Source: Deltaproteobacteria bacterium (lineage in GTDB: Bacteria > Myxococcota > Kuafuiibacteriia > Kuafuiibacteriales > Kuafuiibacteriaceae). Taken from it: DNA of 64,000 nt. The notes beneath the pieces were generated by a model. The model was not told where the DNA came from and searched no databases. It saw only the letters and a program-made list of their open reading frames with translations. The translations under genes were made by a program, and so were the position numbers. Below, one piece after another: positions 26,527 through 35,823 of the stretch; position 1 is the first letter of the stretch, and the number at the start of each line of letters is the position of its first letter. The stretch is taken from NCBI GenBank assembly GCA_016703535.1, contig JADJBV010000002.1, positions 1,674,001-1,738,000 of the forward strand. The letters run 5' to 3'.

Positions 26527-27641
26527 GACCGGCGGACCATGGTGTTGTCGAACAACACCACGCGATTGCCCGAGGCCTTGGCCCGGGCCAAGGCGGCTTC
26601 GGCGGCGTCTCGCAAGATGTCGGCGTTCATGGTGTCGGTCGGCAGGCCGGCGACGCCAAAGCTGGCGGTCAACTTGAACTCACCGAGGGCGTGATCTTGG
26701 AGCGTCTCGCTGAACTGAGTCTGGGCCAACTTGAGCCGGATCCGATCGAGGACGATGAAGCCGTTTTCTTTGGGCGTCTCGGGGAAGAGGAAAAAGAACT
26801 CGCCGCCTTCGCGCCGGGCCAAAAAGTCCACGTCCCGGATCATGCCGGTGAACATCTGAGCGATGCCCCGGAGCACGCCGTCGGCGACCTCCCGGCCAAA
26901 ACGTTCGATCACGGTCTCCAGCTCGTCGACGCTGGCCAAGGCCACGGTCAGCGGCCGATCGTAGCGGAGCGCTCGCGCCGTCTCTTTGCGGAAGCGATCG
27001 TCGGCGGCTCGCCGATTGGCCAAGCCGGTCAAGGGGTCGGTGCCGACCATGCTGTCCAGGTCGAGCCCGAGCGGAGCCTCTTCTTCGGGCTCGTCGTGGT
27101 GGCGCATCTCGGCCTCCACTTCCCGTTCGGCCATGTCCCGGGTCTGAGCGTGGAGCAGCCGCGCCAACTCGGTCCGGTCCCGTTCGGCGTGCACCTTGGC
27201 CACCGCGTGTTTCACCTTCCAGGTCACGGGCTTCAGGTGCGGGAAGGGCTTGGCCACCAGGTCGTAGGCGCCCCGTTCGATCGCGTCCAGGTACAGCTCG
27301 ATGGTCGGCTCGCTGGTCAACAACAAGGCCTCGAAGGGATCGAGGATCGCCTTCAAGGCCGCGATGACATCCAGGCCCGACATGTCGCTGAGGCGGCGCT
27401 CGATCAAGGCCACGTCGAAGGCGGTCCGACGGCTGGCCTCGAGCGCCGACTTCCCCGAGTCGGTCAACACCACCTCGTGGCCGTCACGGGCCAGCCGAAC
27501 CTCCAGGGCCCGGGCGACGTCGAGATCGGGCTCGACGATCAACACCTTGCCGGTCGGCGGCCGGTTCCAGAGCGGATAGACCCGAGGCTCCAGCTCCGGG
27601 CCGGCCTTCTTCCCTTTGCTGCCATGCAGATCGTCGCTCAC
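26523..27641 (-). CDS. degenerate REC-GGDEF response-regulator protein
   Basis: The 372-residue protein has a receiver domain (about 30-150) and a GGDEF domain (about 200-365). The receiver's phosphoacceptor position is Glu rather than Asp (LIERRLSDMSG), while the conserved Lys is kept (VAKPF). In GGDEF, DPLTGLANRR is normal, but the first metal-binding Asp is Ser (ASVDEL), the substrate Asn is Ile, and the signature reads GGEFF instead of GGDEF/GGEEF. Diguanylate cyclase activity is therefore unlikely. It may instead bind nucleotide or a protein partner. It is coupled to the glycosylase gene and lies directly downstream of the OmpA-type gene. Confidence 0.85.
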   Translation of the reverse strand: MSDDLHGSKGKKAGPELEPRVYPLWNRPPTGKVLIVEPDLDVARALEVRLARDGHEVVLTDSGKSALEASRRTAFDVALIERRLSDMSGLDVIAALKAILDPFEALLLTSEPTIELYLDAIERGAYDLVAKPFPHLKPVTWKVKHAVAKVHAERDRTELARLLHAQTRDMAEREVEAEMRHHDEPEEEAPLGLDLDSMVGTDPLTGLANRRAADDRFRKETARALRYDRPLTVALASVDELETVIERFGREVADGVLRGIAQMFTGMIRDVDFLARREGGEFFFLFPETPKENGFIVLDRIRLKLAQTQFSETLQDHALGEFKLTASFGVAGLPTDTMNADILRDAAEAALARAKASGNRVVLFDNTMVRRS

Positions 27642-27642
27642 T

Positions 27643-29769
27643 TCACTGCTCCACGATGATGAACTCGACGCGGCGGTTCTGCTCTCGGCCGACCCGCGTG
27701 AGGTTGGGGGCGATCGGCCGGTTAGGCCCGTAGCCCTCGCTGGAGAGCCGGCCCTTGTCGATGCCTTGTTCGGCCAGATAGTTGGCCACCGCTTCGGCCC
27801 GCGCCTTGGACAAGTTGAGGTTGGCGTCTTCGGCGCCGACGTTGTCGGTGTGGCCCTCGATGCGGACCTTGATCGACTTGTTGGCCACCATCACGTCGAC
27901 CACCGCGTCGAGGAGCGCCGAGGCATCGGGCGCCAGACGCGCCTCACCGGTGACGAAGTGGACCGCCTTCTTGACCAAGATCCGATCGCCCTTGACCTCG
28001 ACCACCGACTCCTTCGGGCGCTTCCTGACCATCAGCTCGACCGAATAGGTCGCGCCGCCGGCCAGATCCACGTCCTTCGACTTCTTGAGGTACTGGGGAT
28101 CTTCGACGGCCACCGTGTACTTGCCGGCCGGGACCTTGATCTCAAAGGCACCACTTTCGTTGGTGGTGACCGCTTTGGTGCTGGCGCCGCTGAGCTCGAC
28201 CGGCGCGTTTGGCACCGGCTTGTCTTTGTCGTCGACGACCCGGCCCTTGATCATGCCTTCCTTGATCGAAGGAACCAGGGCCACCTCGATCTCCGGGGCG
28301 TCGCCGGCGGCGAGGTCCAGCTTGGTGGAGCCGGGTTCGTAGCCGTCCTTCTTGACGGTGATCGAGAGCGGGCCCGGCTCGATCGGCAGAGACTCGAAGC
28401 GGCCGCTGGCGGCGGTGGCCACCGGCGGCGAACGATCGAAGGCGATCACCGCACCTTCGACGGCTTTGTTGGTCGACTGGTCTTTCACCAACCCCGTCAA
28501 CTTCCCGGTGCTGGGCGCGGGCGCAACCGCCTCGGGGATGATCACCGGCACCGCGATCGGCGGGCCCACTGGGCCCTTGGCCTGGACCTCGTTGAAGGGA
28601 TCGAGCGGGTAGGACGCGAAGAGCCAGACGTTGTAGGGCGGCACCGCCACCACGCCGGTCGCGATGTCCGGCGTCAGCCCCACCTCCACCGCCAGATCCA
28701 AGGTCAACTTGGGGATCGCCGTGACCCGGATGCCCGGGGTCAAACGCTGGGGCATGACCCGGGTGATCGCCGGCAAAGCCAGGGCGTCGGTGAAGGTCGG
28801 CGTGGTCTGAGCGGGGCGGAGCGGTTGGCCGCTGATCACCACCCCGGGCGTCGCCCGATAACCGAGGGGCACTTCGGCCACATATTCAATATATGGCGTG
28901 ACGTAGGCCAGCGGGACCTCGACGCCCAACCACAACCCGAAGCGGTGGAAGTCACCGACCCCGAGCGCAAACCGCTCGGCGTTGGTGAGCCGTTGGCCGT
29001 CGCCCAACAGTTGGTTGGAGTTGTCGAAGGTGATGCCGGCGTTGAGGTGGGCCCGGACCGGGATCTTTTCGGTGGCCTTCATCAGATCGGAGGTCAACAG
29101 GGCCCGCAAGCGCAGTTCGGTGCTGGAGAGATCGAAGCTGGTGCCGCCGATCCCCGAGAGCAAGGTGGCTTGCGCGTCGACGCCGACGCTGGCGATCTTG
29201 GCGACCGGGTAAAATCCTTTGACGCCGATCGAGAGGTCACCTTGGGATTGGAGCAAGGTGGGGGTGGTCAGGTCGTTGGCCGTCGAGTTGGCCCGGACGT
29301 TGAGCCATAACTCGAGGTAGTCGGTCGGCGATCCGGAGATGCCCAAGATGGCGCCGACCCGAGTGGCACCATCGTCGGGGCCGAACACGCTGCCGGCGGT
29401 GAACCACTGGAGCGCAAAGCTCAGGCGGATCAGCTTGGGCGCCACACTTTCGGCGGCGGCCACCCGCAAGAGGCCGGTGTTGCCTTCGGGGTTGACGGCC
29501 AAACGTCCCCCGGCTCGGGCGGGCTTGGCGGCCGCTTCGGGTTTGGGCGCCGCAGCGGCGGGGGCCTGGGTGTTGGTGGCCTCGGGGGGCGCGGCGGTGA
29601 GCGCCGGCGCCGTCGTCCCGGGGTTGCTCGGGGCTTCGGTGGGCGGCGGCGTTTCTTTCTCCGCGGCCGGGGGCGGCCGAGGCGCTTCCGGGATGTCTGG
29701 CGTCTGCCCGAGGGCCGGTACGGCGGCCGCGAGGCCGAGGAGGAGCAGGAGCGTAGCGAGCTTGGGCAT
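27643..29769 (-). CDS. OmpA-family outer membrane protein with carboxypeptidase-regulatory-like domains
   Basis: The 708-residue protein has a signal peptide (LATLLLLLGLAAAVPALG), a Pro/Ala-rich linker to about residue 95, a beta-rich region (about 95-395) resembling an outer-membrane barrel, two carboxypeptidase-regulatory-like Ig domains (about 420-490 and 500-570) and a C-terminal OmpA peptidoglycan-binding domain. The OmpA domain shows EGHTDNVG, SKARAEAV and the terminal GREQNRRVEF with the conserved Arg. It should connect outer membrane and cell wall. It is divergent from the TPR gene. One palindrome lies within it. Confidence 0.92.
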   Translation of the reverse strand: MPKLATLLLLLGLAAAVPALGQTPDIPEAPRPPPAAEKETPPPTEAPSNPGTTAPALTAAPPEATNTQAPAAAAPKPEAAAKPARAGGRLAVNPEGNTGLLRVAAAESVAPKLIRLSFALQWFTAGSVFGPDDGATRVGAILGISGSPTDYLELWLNVRANSTANDLTTPTLLQSQGDLSIGVKGFYPVAKIASVGVDAQATLLSGIGGTSFDLSSTELRLRALLTSDLMKATEKIPVRAHLNAGITFDNSNQLLGDGQRLTNAERFALGVGDFHRFGLWLGVEVPLAYVTPYIEYVAEVPLGYRATPGVVISGQPLRPAQTTPTFTDALALPAITRVMPQRLTPGIRVTAIPKLTLDLAVEVGLTPDIATGVVAVPPYNVWLFASYPLDPFNEVQAKGPVGPPIAVPVIIPEAVAPAPSTGKLTGLVKDQSTNKAVEGAVIAFDRSPPVATAASGRFESLPIEPGPLSITVKKDGYEPGSTKLDLAAGDAPEIEVALVPSIKEGMIKGRVVDDKDKPVPNAPVELSGASTKAVTTNESGAFEIKVPAGKYTVAVEDPQYLKKSKDVDLAGGATYSVELMVRKRPKESVVEVKGDRILVKKAVHFVTGEARLAPDASALLDAVVDVMVANKSIKVRIEGHTDNVGAEDANLNLSKARAEAVANYLAEQGIDKGRLSSEGYGPNRPIAPNLTRVGREQNRRVEFIIVEQ
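29160..29173. repeat. iterated palindrome GCAAG-GTGG-CTTGC
   Basis: Perfect five-base arms inside the OmpA-type gene, read on the minus strand as Gln-Ala-Thr-Leu. Confidence 0.7.
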
Positions 29770-29844
29770 TGGCGGCCGGGCGGAGCATAGGAAAGCCCGG
29801 AACCCGTGTCAAAGCACCGAGCGGGTGCTACCGTCGACGATCGG

Positions 29845-31551
29845 ATGCGCCAGGGACGCCCGATGTTGGTGTTGATCGCGACCCTCGGGGCCGCGGGAAA
29901 CGCTGCTTGGGCTGGACCCGCGGACGGTCGGCCCCCGGGGCGTGGGGATTCGCGCGCCCGGGGCAGCGGCCGTTACATCAGCGCGCAGGCCTATCACCAC
30001 GCGATGCGGGCCGAGCTGGCCTTGTCGGCCGGCCAACCCGAACGCGCCATCGAGGAGCTGAAGTTGGCGCGGGTCTACGATCAGGAGTCCCTCTACCTGA
30101 CCCTGCGACTGGGATCGGCGCTGCTCGAGGCCCGTCGTTTGGATCGTGCTGAACGGCTGGTCGGGGAGGCCAAGAAGTTGGCGCCGGGCGCTCCCGAGGC
30201 GCTCCGCTTCGAGGCCCAAGTGGCGTTGGCCCGGGGCGCGACCCAGGTCGCCGAGTCGACGCTGAAGCGGGTGGTGGATCGGCACCCGGGTGATCTGGAA
30301 GCGGTGACGCTGTACGCCGACCTCTTGCTCCGTCAACGCCGCTTGCCCGAGGCCGCCAAAGTATTGAAGCGCGCCGCCGAACGTGCCCCCCAAGCGGTCG
30401 AGCCTCTGTTGGGCCTGGCCCGAGTCGAGCTGGAGCGCCACGCCTTCGCGGCGGCGGCGGTGGCGTTGGAGCGGGCCGCGAGCCGAGACGATCGGCGCGG
30501 CGACGTGATCGCGGCGTTGGCCGAGGTCTATCACCGGCTCGATCGCGACGAAGAAGCGGCCGAACGTCTGCGGGCGGTCATCGAAGTTTCTCCGCAAGAT
30601 GAACGAGCCCTGTTGGCCGCGGCCCGGGCCGAGTTGTGGGTCGGCCAAGAAGAACGGGCCGCGCGTTGGTTGGCTCGCCTCGAACGCCAAGGCGATCAGG
30701 GCACCGGCGCGCGTCGGGCGGGGCTGCTCTACGCCCAAGAAGGCCGCTACGAACGGGCCGTGCCGTTGTTGGTGCGGGCCCTGGCCGCTCAACCCGGCGA
30801 CACCGAGGTCCGCTTCGAGCTGGTCCGATCCCAACGGGCGCTCGGGGGCCTGGCCGAGGCCTTGGGGTCGCTGGAGCTGATCAGCTCCGACGATCCGCGA
30901 CACCTGGAGGCCCGGGCCGAGGCCGCGGCCATCTTGCTCGAGCAAGGTCGCGCCGAACGGGCCGAGTTGGCGTTGCAGCCCGCCTTGGCCGTGGCCCCCG
31001 CCGATCCCCGCTTGCTCGCGACCTGGCTGGCGGTGCGCCACGCGAGGGGGCGGGGCGCCGAAGCCCTGACCCAGCTGACCCCCACCGCCCGGGGCGATCC
31101 GATCGTTCAGCTCGCCGAGGCCCGGACTTTTTGGGCCCTCGGACAACTGGAGGAGGCCGCCCAGCGGCTCTTGGCCGCCGGGACCGCCGAGGCCTTGGTC
31201 GCCCTGAGTGAACTCGAGCTGCAGCGCGGCCGGGGTGAACCGGCCCTGGAGGCCTTACGTCGGGCCGAAAAACGTTGGCCCGCCTCGGCCCTGGCCAAGG
31301 CCGCTCTCGCCACCCACCTGGCCCAGCAAGGCGAAGCCCTGGTCGACGCTGAACGCCTCGCCTCCGAGGCCCTGGCCTTGGACCCCGGCTCACCGACGGC
31401 CCTCGCCGCTCGGGGTGTGGTGGCGGTCAAGCGGGGTGAGCTGGAGGCCGCCGCCCGTTATTGGGAGAGGGCACGGCGGTTGGCGCCCCGGGATCCGCGG
31501 ATCGCGGGGCTCGGACGGGCCGTGCGCGAAGGGGGACGGGTTGGGAAGTAA
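29845..31551 (+). CDS. TPR-repeat protein, probably exported
   Basis: The 568-residue protein starts at ATG 29845, which gives an Arg-containing n-region before the hydrophobic MLVLIATLGAAG and an AWA cleavage site; ATG 29863, closer to an AGGGA, is the alternative. Almost the whole chain is Ala/Leu/Glu/Arg-rich TPR, about fourteen 34-residue helix pairs (AELALSAGQPERAIEELKLA type). It is probably a periplasmic scaffold for assembly or polysaccharide export. The stop overlaps the start of the following lipoprotein gene, so the pair is co-translated. Confidence 0.85.
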   Translation: MRQGRPMLVLIATLGAAGNAAWAGPADGRPPGRGDSRARGSGRYISAQAYHHAMRAELALSAGQPERAIEELKLARVYDQESLYLTLRLGSALLEARRLDRAERLVGEAKKLAPGAPEALRFEAQVALARGATQVAESTLKRVVDRHPGDLEAVTLYADLLLRQRRLPEAAKVLKRAAERAPQAVEPLLGLARVELERHAFAAAAVALERAASRDDRRGDVIAALAEVYHRLDRDEEAAERLRAVIEVSPQDERALLAAARAELWVGQEERAARWLARLERQGDQGTGARRAGLLYAQEGRYERAVPLLVRALAAQPGDTEVRFELVRSQRALGGLAEALGSLELISSDDPRHLEARAEAAAILLEQGRAERAELALQPALAVAPADPRLLATWLAVRHARGRGAEALTQLTPTARGDPIVQLAEARTFWALGQLEEAAQRLLAAGTAEALVALSELELQRGRGEPALEALRRAEKRWPASALAKAALATHLAQQGEALVDAERLASEALALDPGSPTALAARGVVAVKRGELEAAARYWERARRLAPRDPRIAGLGRAVREGGRVGK

Positions 31552-32350
31552 GTTGTGGATCGCCGTCGGCTGTTGTCTCGCGTCGGCCTGTCGACCGGCC
31601 GAGGTCCGCCCGCCCGAGGTGACGGCGATGCCGGTCCCCGAGGTGGTGTTGTCGGAGCTGCGGGCCGCCGGCGCCGGCAAGAGCAGCCTGCGCGCCGAAG
31701 GTCGGGTCACTTACTTTGGAGAAAAGGGTCGGGTGCGGCTCAAGGCGGTGATCTTGGGCGAACGTCCAGGCCACTTCCGCATCGAGACCCTTTCGCCCTT
31801 TGAGCAGCCCGTCGACGTGATGGCCTGTGATGGGGCCCGGCTCTGGTTGCTCTCGGGGGATCGGCTCCGGGAGGGCCCGGCGACGCCCGAAAACATCGCC
31901 CGCCTGTTGCCGCTGCCGCTTTATCCCGAGGAGGTGGTGGACGTCCTGCTCGGCGGCGTTCCCAGCGGCGACCGCTTCCACGCCACCCAGGTCGAAGCCG
32001 CCGAGGGCGGTTTGTGGCGCCTGCACTTGGCCGGGACCCACGGCGAACGGGCTCAGCTGTTGGTCGATCCGGTGGCCAAGATGGTTCGGCGCCTGGCGCT
32101 CCTCGACAGCGAAGGCAACGACCGGGTGACCGTCGACTTCGGCGACTTCGCGGTCCCCGAAGGATCGGCCGACGGCCGGGAAATGCCCCAGGAGATCGTG
32201 GTGAAGTTGCCGGGCCGGGACTTCGACGTGACCATCAAGCTGACCAAGGCTCAGGTCGATGTGGCGCTGGATCCGACCCTCTTCCGAATCACCCCCCCGG
32301 CCGGGGTTCCTCTGGAGGCGCTGGACTCGCCGGGTGTTCAGGTAAGGTAG
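31541..32350 (+). CDS. LolB/DUF4292-like lipoprotein
   Basis: The 269-residue protein begins at TTG 31541, which overlaps the TPR stop; TTG 31553 is possible. A lipoprotein signal ends CLASAC. The mature part shows an incomplete-barrel pattern with AEGRVTYFGEKGRVRLKAVILG and IETLSPFEQPVDVMACDG, resembling LolB or DUF4292 outer-membrane lipoprotein acceptors. Bacteria of this type often carry such proteins next to TPR genes. A role in lipoprotein or lipid trafficking is inferred from fold similarity only. Confidence 0.78.
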   Translation: MGSKLWIAVGCCLASACRPAEVRPPEVTAMPVPEVVLSELRAAGAGKSSLRAEGRVTYFGEKGRVRLKAVILGERPGHFRIETLSPFEQPVDVMACDGARLWLLSGDRLREGPATPENIARLLPLPLYPEEVVDVLLGGVPSGDRFHATQVEAAEGGLWRLHLAGTHGERAQLLVDPVAKMVRRLALLDSEGNDRVTVDFGDFAVPEGSADGREMPQEIVVKLPGRDFDVTIKLTKAQVDVALDPTLFRITPPAGVPLEALDSPGVQVR

Positions 32351-32429
32351 GGTCGGTCAGCCCAAATCCCGGGCTCGGCCGGGAAGTAGCGACCTGGCCA
32401 AGAAGCGCGGTAAGGTTCCTCGCTCCTGG

Positions 32430-33197
32430 ATGGCGACCAAGATCAGGTTGGGCGAGCTGCTCGTTCGGGCCGGTGTTCTCGACGAGGTCAAGCTGAAGGC
32501 GGCCCTCGCCGAGCAGCAGCGGTGGGGGGGACGTCTCGGCAAGATCTTGGTCGACATGAACTTCGTGTCCGAGGACCTCTTGGTGAAGGCCCTCAGCAAA
32601 CAGCTCGGCATCCCCCGGGCGACCTTCCAGAACATGAACGTGCCGGCGGCCTTGCTCGATAAACTCGACGCCCAGTTCGCCACCGCCAACGCCCTGTGCC
32701 CCGAACACTACGACGCCGAAAAGCGGGTGTTGACCATCGCCACCGCCGATCCCACCAACGTGCAGGCGATCGACGAGATCCGCTTCAAGACCGGGATGCG
32801 GATCCAGACCACGTTGGCCGGCGAACACCAGATCATCGAGCAGATCGGGCGGCACCTGAAGGGCGGCGCCCCGTCGTATCCCGCGGCCATCGACGTGCCG
32901 GACTTGGCCTCCAGCCCGCCCGGGTTCATGCCGGAGGAGGCCGCAACTTTGCCCCCGGATCCGGGGGGCTTCGGCGCCTACTCCAACCCGCCCAGCTTGC
33001 CGCCGCCCTATGGCGCCGGTGGCCTTGGGCCGGCCAGCCCCGCCGGGCCCCCGCCGGGCGCAGCCCTCGAGTTGTTGCAGCGCCTCGAGGGCGCCCAGCG
33101 ACAGCAGCAGAAGGCGATCCGGGTGATGCTCGAGCTCTTGATCGAAAAGGGCGTGTTGTCTCGGGACGAGTACCTCCGGCTGATCGGATCACGGTGA
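32430..33197 (+). CDS. stand-alone MshEN-domain protein
   Basis: The 255-residue protein has an MshEN (GspE/PilB N-terminal) domain at about 5-150. The paired nucleotide-binding repeats are clear: RLGELLVRAGVLDEVKLKAAL and then RLGKILVDMNFVSEDLLVKAL. In MshE these repeats bind c-di-GMP. There is no ATPase domain. A Pro-rich linker (about 155-205) leads to a short C-terminal helix bundle. It is followed four bases later by a second MshEN protein, and I infer a c-di-GMP-responsive regulatory module. Confidence 0.85.
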   Translation: MATKIRLGELLVRAGVLDEVKLKAALAEQQRWGGRLGKILVDMNFVSEDLLVKALSKQLGIPRATFQNMNVPAALLDKLDAQFATANALCPEHYDAEKRVLTIATADPTNVQAIDEIRFKTGMRIQTTLAGEHQIIEQIGRHLKGGAPSYPAAIDVPDLASSPPGFMPEEAATLPPDPGGFGAYSNPPSLPPPYGAGGLGPASPAGPPPGAALELLQRLEGAQRQQQKAIRVMLELLIEKGVLSRDEYLRLIGSR

Positions 33198-33201
33198 GCG
33201 G

Positions 33202-35823
33202 ATGGCGTCCAAGCAGGAGAAGAGCCGCCTCGCCGATCTCCTGGTCGAGATGCGCCTCCTCGAAGACGAGGCCGCTCAATCGGCGGTCGCCGAGGCCCGA
33301 ACCAGCGGTCGTCGTTTGCCCAAGATCTTGGCGGATCGGCGGCTGATCGACGAAGAGCGGCTGGCCAAGTCGGTCTCCACCAAGTTGGGCCTGGAGGCCA
33401 TCGCCTTGGCCGGCATGCGGATCCACGATCGGGTGGTGGGCCTCCTGCCGGCGTCGGTCGCCAGCAAGTATGGCGTGCTGCCGATCGCGATCAAGCGCAC
33501 CAACAGCGCCGAACTTTTGTACCTGGTGATGGTCGATCCCCTCGACACCGAGGCCATCGGTGAAGTGCAGCGGCTGACCGGTCGCCAGGTACGGGTGTTG
33601 ATGGGGACCGCCACCGAAATCGATGGGGCCATCGAGGAGCACTATCGAAATCGCCCCGCCGCCTTGCCCAGCGCGGCGGCGCCGGCCCCGGCCAAGGCCA
33701 CCCCTTCGCCGGCCCGGATCGGGGGTGGGTTGCCAGCGCCGGTCAGCAGGGCCGCGCCCACGCCCGCGGCCAGCAAATCGACGCCCGGAGCGCCCCCGCC
33801 GCGGCGCGGGGATTCAGCGATCGGGCCACCCCCCAATCGATCGGCCCCACCTCCCAAGGCCAAGCCGACGTCGTCGGTGTTGTCGCCCCAACCTTTGGCG
33901 GCCCTGGTGCCCCCGGAGCAGGTGCCGCCGGTGGTGCGGGGGGTCCCGGTGACGCCCAGCCCGGCCGCCGATCTCTATCGCCCGACCTTGATCGACTCAC
34001 CGCGCCCGCCCGAGCTGCAGCAGCTGTTCGTGGCCGAGCTGCAGCGTGAAGCGCCCCTGCTTCGCCCCAACCGCCCCGAGCCACCCCGGGTCGCCAAGCC
34101 TCCACCGGTGAGTGATCTGGTCTTCCCATCGGAGCTCGATCCGCCGGACTCGGTGAGCACCCGGGTCGATGTCTTTCCCAGCGATGACGAGGCCACGGCC
34201 CAGCCGGGCACCGCGGCCCACCTAGAATGGGACTTGGCGGTCAAAGATTGGGATCGCCCCGACCCGAGTTCGGCTCGGGATGGGGTGGTGGTGGTGGGGG
34301 CCTTGGGTTCGCCTTCGGGTTCGGCCAGCGGACCGACGCGCTCCGACAGCGATCCGGTCACCACCGAGGCCGCTCTGGCCGACATCGTCCTCGACGAGCC
34401 CGTGGAGGGTCCAGTCTTTTTGGAGGAGCTGCGCCGCCCCGAAGAGCCTAACGCTGCGAGGGCCGCCCCCTCGACGGGCCTGCCCAAGGCGAGTCGGGGC
34501 GCCGAACCACGGGCCGTCCCCGCGGAGCCCGGGCGCAAGTTGTCCTTCGCGGCGTTGTTGGCCGAGTCCGGAGCCCGGATCGAGGTCGACGAGGGCGAAG
34601 ACATCAAGACCAGTCAGCTGGAGCTTTCGGAGATCAACGCCGCCGAGTTGCGCCGGGAGACCATGCGGTCGGTTGAGATCCCCCGCCACTCCGCTTCGAT
34701 CGGCGCGGGCACTCGTCGCTCCTGGGCCAGCGATTCTTGGGCGCTGGAGTTGCCGGTCGAGATGGACGAACAACCCCACCCCTTCGATGGCCCGAAGATG
34801 GCCGACGTCCCGGTGGGTCTGGAGCGGACCGGGATCATCCCGGCGATCGACTGGGAGAAGGGCGAGTTCCTTCCGCCGCCGCTGCCGGCGGCATCCCGAG
34901 GGCAAGAGGTCCGGCCCCTGGCGGGCTCGGGCGACATCCCCAGCACGCCGGAGGTGGTGCGCCTCCGGGGCTTGCCGACGACGGCCGACGACGCCGTAAA
35001 GGACGGTGAGGATCCGATCCAAGCGATCGAAGAGGTCGCCCTCGATCCCTTGTCGGAGGAGCTCCCAGTCTTGGAGGCGGAAGAGCTGGACGTCGCGGAA
35101 CCGAAGCGACGCTCCGAACCGCCGGTGCCCGTGGGCCTGTTGCCCCCCGATCCCAATGAGGCGGAGCGCGACACCGCCGACACCGAATCTCCGACCGCCT
35201 CCCTCGATCTGCCGCCCGACTCCGACAACAACGCGATGCCCGTCATCGCGCCCTCCAGCTTGGCCTCCTTGATGGAGGACTCGCCGAAGCCCGCCGACAC
35301 CAACTCCGAGCCGATACCTTTGCCGGCGCCCACTCGGCTCTTCGACGAGTCCAATCGGCCCGAGCCGGTGCGATCGCCGCTGCGCCCCCACGAAGACGAG
35401 CCGACCAACCCTCGGATCGAGGCGATGGCGGTGCCGGCGTCTTCCGAGTTGCCCCGGCCTTCGCGCAGCGATCCAGCCACCCGGGCGGCGGCCAAAGTGT
35501 CGCGACCCGCGGAGGCGAAGCGGCCGATCGAACCGCCCATCGAAGATCCAACGCCCTCTCAGGACGCTGTCGATCGCAGCTCGGTGTTGTCGGCGCTCCA
35601 GAGCACCTTCGTGCCGACGGGCAAAGCCGAGGCGATGTCGGTGCCGTCGGCCCCTGCCCCCGCCAAGGATCAGGTCCGCGCCGAGGCCCGGGCGCTGGTC
35701 GCCGCTTTGAGCCAAGGGGAGTCTTTGTCTTCGGTCGAGCGGGTGCAGCTGGTGTTGGCGATCGGCCGACTGCTCTTGAAGAAAGGCCTGATCACGGCCG
35801 ACGAGTTGATGGACGAGTTGTGA
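33202..35823 (+). CDS. second MshEN-domain protein with long Pro/Glu-rich tail
   Basis: The 873-residue protein starts at ATG 33202, four bases after the previous stop. Residues 5-150 form an MshEN domain with altered nucleotide-binding repeats (RLADLLVEMRLLEDE, RLPKILADRRLIDEE), so c-di-GMP binding is less certain than for its neighbour. Residues 150-830 are a very long low-complexity region rich in Pro, Glu, Ala and Ser, predicted disordered. A final 40-residue helical segment (SVERVQLVLAIGRLLLKKGL) resembles the last repeat of MshEN proteins. The stop overlaps the sigma-factor start (GTGA), linking it to that regulator. Confidence 0.82.
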   Translation: MASKQEKSRLADLLVEMRLLEDEAAQSAVAEARTSGRRLPKILADRRLIDEERLAKSVSTKLGLEAIALAGMRIHDRVVGLLPASVASKYGVLPIAIKRTNSAELLYLVMVDPLDTEAIGEVQRLTGRQVRVLMGTATEIDGAIEEHYRNRPAALPSAAAPAPAKATPSPARIGGGLPAPVSRAAPTPAASKSTPGAPPPRRGDSAIGPPPNRSAPPPKAKPTSSVLSPQPLAALVPPEQVPPVVRGVPVTPSPAADLYRPTLIDSPRPPELQQLFVAELQREAPLLRPNRPEPPRVAKPPPVSDLVFPSELDPPDSVSTRVDVFPSDDEATAQPGTAAHLEWDLAVKDWDRPDPSSARDGVVVVGALGSPSGSASGPTRSDSDPVTTEAALADIVLDEPVEGPVFLEELRRPEEPNAARAAPSTGLPKASRGAEPRAVPAEPGRKLSFAALLAESGARIEVDEGEDIKTSQLELSEINAAELRRETMRSVEIPRHSASIGAGTRRSWASDSWALELPVEMDEQPHPFDGPKMADVPVGLERTGIIPAIDWEKGEFLPPPLPAASRGQEVRPLAGSGDIPSTPEVVRLRGLPTTADDAVKDGEDPIQAIEEVALDPLSEELPVLEAEELDVAEPKRRSEPPVPVGLLPPDPNEAERDTADTESPTASLDLPPDSDNNAMPVIAPSSLASLMEDSPKPADTNSEPIPLPAPTRLFDESNRPEPVRSPLRPHEDEPTNPRIEAMAVPASSELPRPSRSDPATRAAAKVSRPAEAKRPIEPPIEDPTPSQDAVDRSSVLSALQSTFVPTGKAEAMSVPSAPAPAKDQVRAEARALVAALSQGESLSSVERVQLVLAIGRLLLKKGLITADELMDEL

